The translations under genes were made by a program, and so were the position numbers. Shown here one piece after another: positions 63,048 through 64,000 of a stretch of 64,000 nt of DNA. Below the pieces are notes generated by a model that saw only the letters and a program-made list of their open reading frames with translations, was not told where the DNA came from and searched no databases. The stretch comes from Actinoplanes sp. NBRC 103695 (lineage in GTDB: Bacteria > Actinomycetota > Actinomycetes > Mycobacteriales > Micromonosporaceae): positions 45,010 through 109,009 of the forward strand of contig NZ_BSTL01000005.1 of NCBI RefSeq assembly GCF_030269485.1, written 5' to 3'. Position 1 is the first letter of the stretch. Each line of letters starts with the position of its first letter.

Positions 63048-63282
63048 CGGGGCGCTCCGGCCCGCGCTGGAGCACCTCGTCAAGGGCATCGTCGACAACC
63101 CGGACGACGTCCGGGTTCGCCTGGTCGACTCGCGTCGCGGCAAGCGGCTCGAGGTCCGTGTGCACCCCGAGGACCTGGGAACGGTCATCGGGCGTGGCGG
63201 TCGGACGGCCAAGGCGCTGCGACAGGTCATCGGGTCGATCGGTGGGCGCGGCATCCGCGTCGACATCGTCGACGCGTACTGA
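63025..63282 (+). CDS. khpA: KH-domain RNA-binding protein (KhpA/YlqC-like)
   Basis: An 85-residue single-KH protein. Core [18 protein letters not shown], then [20 protein letters not shown] with the GxxG-type loop GRGG, and [23 protein letters not shown] 63025 overlaps rpsP by 23 nt; a shorter form starting nearer 63050 cannot be excluded. KhpA binds RNA with KhpB and affects cell size in other Gram-positives. Confidence 0.93.
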   Translation: MPAPTRADGALRPALEHLVKGIVDNPDDVRVRLVDSRRGKRLEVRVHPEDLGTVIGRGGRTAKALRQVIGSIGGRGIRVDIVDAY

Positions 63283-63296
63283 TCAGCGCCGGTCAG

Positions 63297-63797
63297 ATGC
63301 TGCTCGTCGTCGGACACATCGGTAAGGCGCACGGGATCAAGGGCGAAGTCCTGGTCACCGTGCGCACGGATGAGCCCGAGCAACGTTTCGTGCCGGGAGC
63401 GGTCTTCACGACCGCCTCCGGCACGCTCACGCTCGAGGACCTCCGCTGGCATCAGGGTCGGGTGATCGCCCAGTTCGAGGGCGTCCACGACCGCAACCTC
63501 GCCGAGGAACTGCGCGGCACCGAGCTGCAGGTGGATTCCGCCGAGCTGACGGCGCCGGACGACCCGGACGAGTTCCACGACCACCAGCTCGTCGGGCTGC
63601 GGGTCGTCTCCGTCGCCGGTGAGGAGCTGGGCACGGTCGCCCGGATCGATCACGCGCCGTCGTCCGACCTGCTGGTCGTGACCAAGCCGGCCGGCGGGAC
63701 CGCGCTGATCCCGTTCGTGGCCCAGATGGTGCCGACCGTCGACCTGGCGGGCGGCCGGGTGGTCGTCGACCTGCCCGAGGGCCTGCTCGATCTGTGA
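63297..63797 (+). CDS. rimM: Ribosome maturation factor RimM
   Basis: A 166-residue RimM that assists 30S assembly around S19. N-terminal [20 protein letters not shown], middle [16 protein letters not shown]-barrel region [20 protein letters not shown] and [20 protein letters not shown]. Usual length. Overlaps trmD by 1 nt (TGATG). Confidence 0.96.
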   Translation: MLLVVGHIGKAHGIKGEVLVTVRTDEPEQRFVPGAVFTTASGTLTLEDLRWHQGRVIAQFEGVHDRNLAEELRGTELQVDSAELTAPDDPDEFHDHQLVGLRVVSVAGEELGTVARIDHAPSSDLLVVTKPAGGTALIPFVAQMVPTVDLAGGRVVVDLPEGLLDL

Positions 63798-64000
63798 TGC
63801 GCGTCGACATCGTCTCCATCTTCCCGGAGTACTTCGCGCCGCTGGAGCTGTCGCTGGTCGGCAAGGCCCGCGGCACCGGGCTGCTCGACGTCACCGTGCA
63901 CGACCTGCGGACCTGGACGTCGGACGTGCACCGGACGGTGGACGACACCCCGTACGGCGGCGGGCCGGGCATGGTGATGCGCCCGGAGCCGTGGGGTCAG
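63797..64000 (+). CDS. trmD: tRNA (guanine-N1)-methyltransferase, 5' part
   Basis: The first 68 residues of Trm[21 protein letters not shown], then [18 protein letters not shown], the conserved N-terminal motifs of the SPOUT-class enzyme that methylates G37 of tRNAs. Cut by the right window edge. Order rpsP-khpA-rimM-trmD is standard. Confidence 0.96.
   Translation, partial: MRVDIVSIFPEYFAPLELSLVGKARGTGLLDVTVHDLRTWTSDVHRTVDDTPYGGGPGMVMRPEPWGQ

Overview
The window is a high-GC (roughly 70% or more by eye) actinobacterial chromosome segment with many GTG starts and dense, often 4-nt-overlapping operons. Gene content and order (rpmB beside a FakA/DAK2 gene; rsmD-coaD; YceD-rpmF-plsX-rnc-mutM; smc; ftsY; amtB-glnB-glnD; ffh; rpsP-khpA-rimM-trmD) point to a filamentous actinomycete, and the style of the accessory genes suggests Micromonosporaceae (Actinoplanes-like). 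The genus is an inference. I saw no rRNA, tRNA, CRISPR array, insertion sequence or phage gene.

Left part (1-9.3 kb): a FakA-like gene running off the left edge (minus), rpmB (plus), a GNAT acetyltransferase and thiL (minus), a stand-alone Lrp ligand-binding-domain protein and a DUF3515 membrane protein (plus), ddl and a DUF5318 zinc-ribbon protein (minus), a decayed surface-protein remnant, and a secreted LAxTG sortase substrate. Then come rsmD, coaD and a DivIVA-like coiled-coil gene. 

9.4-14.1 kb: the YceD/rpmF/plsX/rnc/PIG-V-like mannosyltransferase/mutM run. PlsX is odd: a repeat insertion replaces a conserved stretch. A perfect 20-bp tandem duplication lies at the mutM start.

14.1-21.5 kb: a truncated YoeB/Txe toxin remnant, an FAD monooxygenase divergent from a TetR gene with a clear palindromic operator, and a translationally coupled three-gene set (PelF-like glycosyltransferase, 12-TM PelG-like protein, spherulin-4/GH135-like protein) that looks like a reduced Pel-type polysaccharide locus. 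A CAP-domain secreted protein and a small coiled-coil gene follow.

21.8-35.5 kb: smc, a HAD hydrolase, two tandem DinB/DUF664 genes, a PhoD-like phosphatase with MarR, a second FAD monooxygenase divergent from that MarR, a 5-formyl-THF cyclo-ligase-like gene overlapping an XRE/TPR regulator, a zinc-ribbon/DUF pair, ftsY and an APH-type kinase.

35.5-39.6 kb: the nitrogen-control operon amtB-glnB-glnD, preceded by repeated GlnR-type boxes.

39.6-55.9 kb: a surface-glycan island inserted between glnD and ffh. It holds two paralogous GT2+GT-B fusion proteins, a DPM1-like glycosyltransferase, a polytopic membrane protein, an acyltransferase-3/SGNH O-acylase, a Stealth-family sugar-phosphate transferase, a membrane methyltransferase-like protein, an FAD oxidoreductase, a phosphotransferase and a second CAP protein.

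56-64 kb: ffh, a Uma2 nuclease-like gene, a BP74-domain secreted protein, an amidohydrolase, proS, DUF402, then rpsP-khpA-rimM-trmD, with trmD cut by the right edge.
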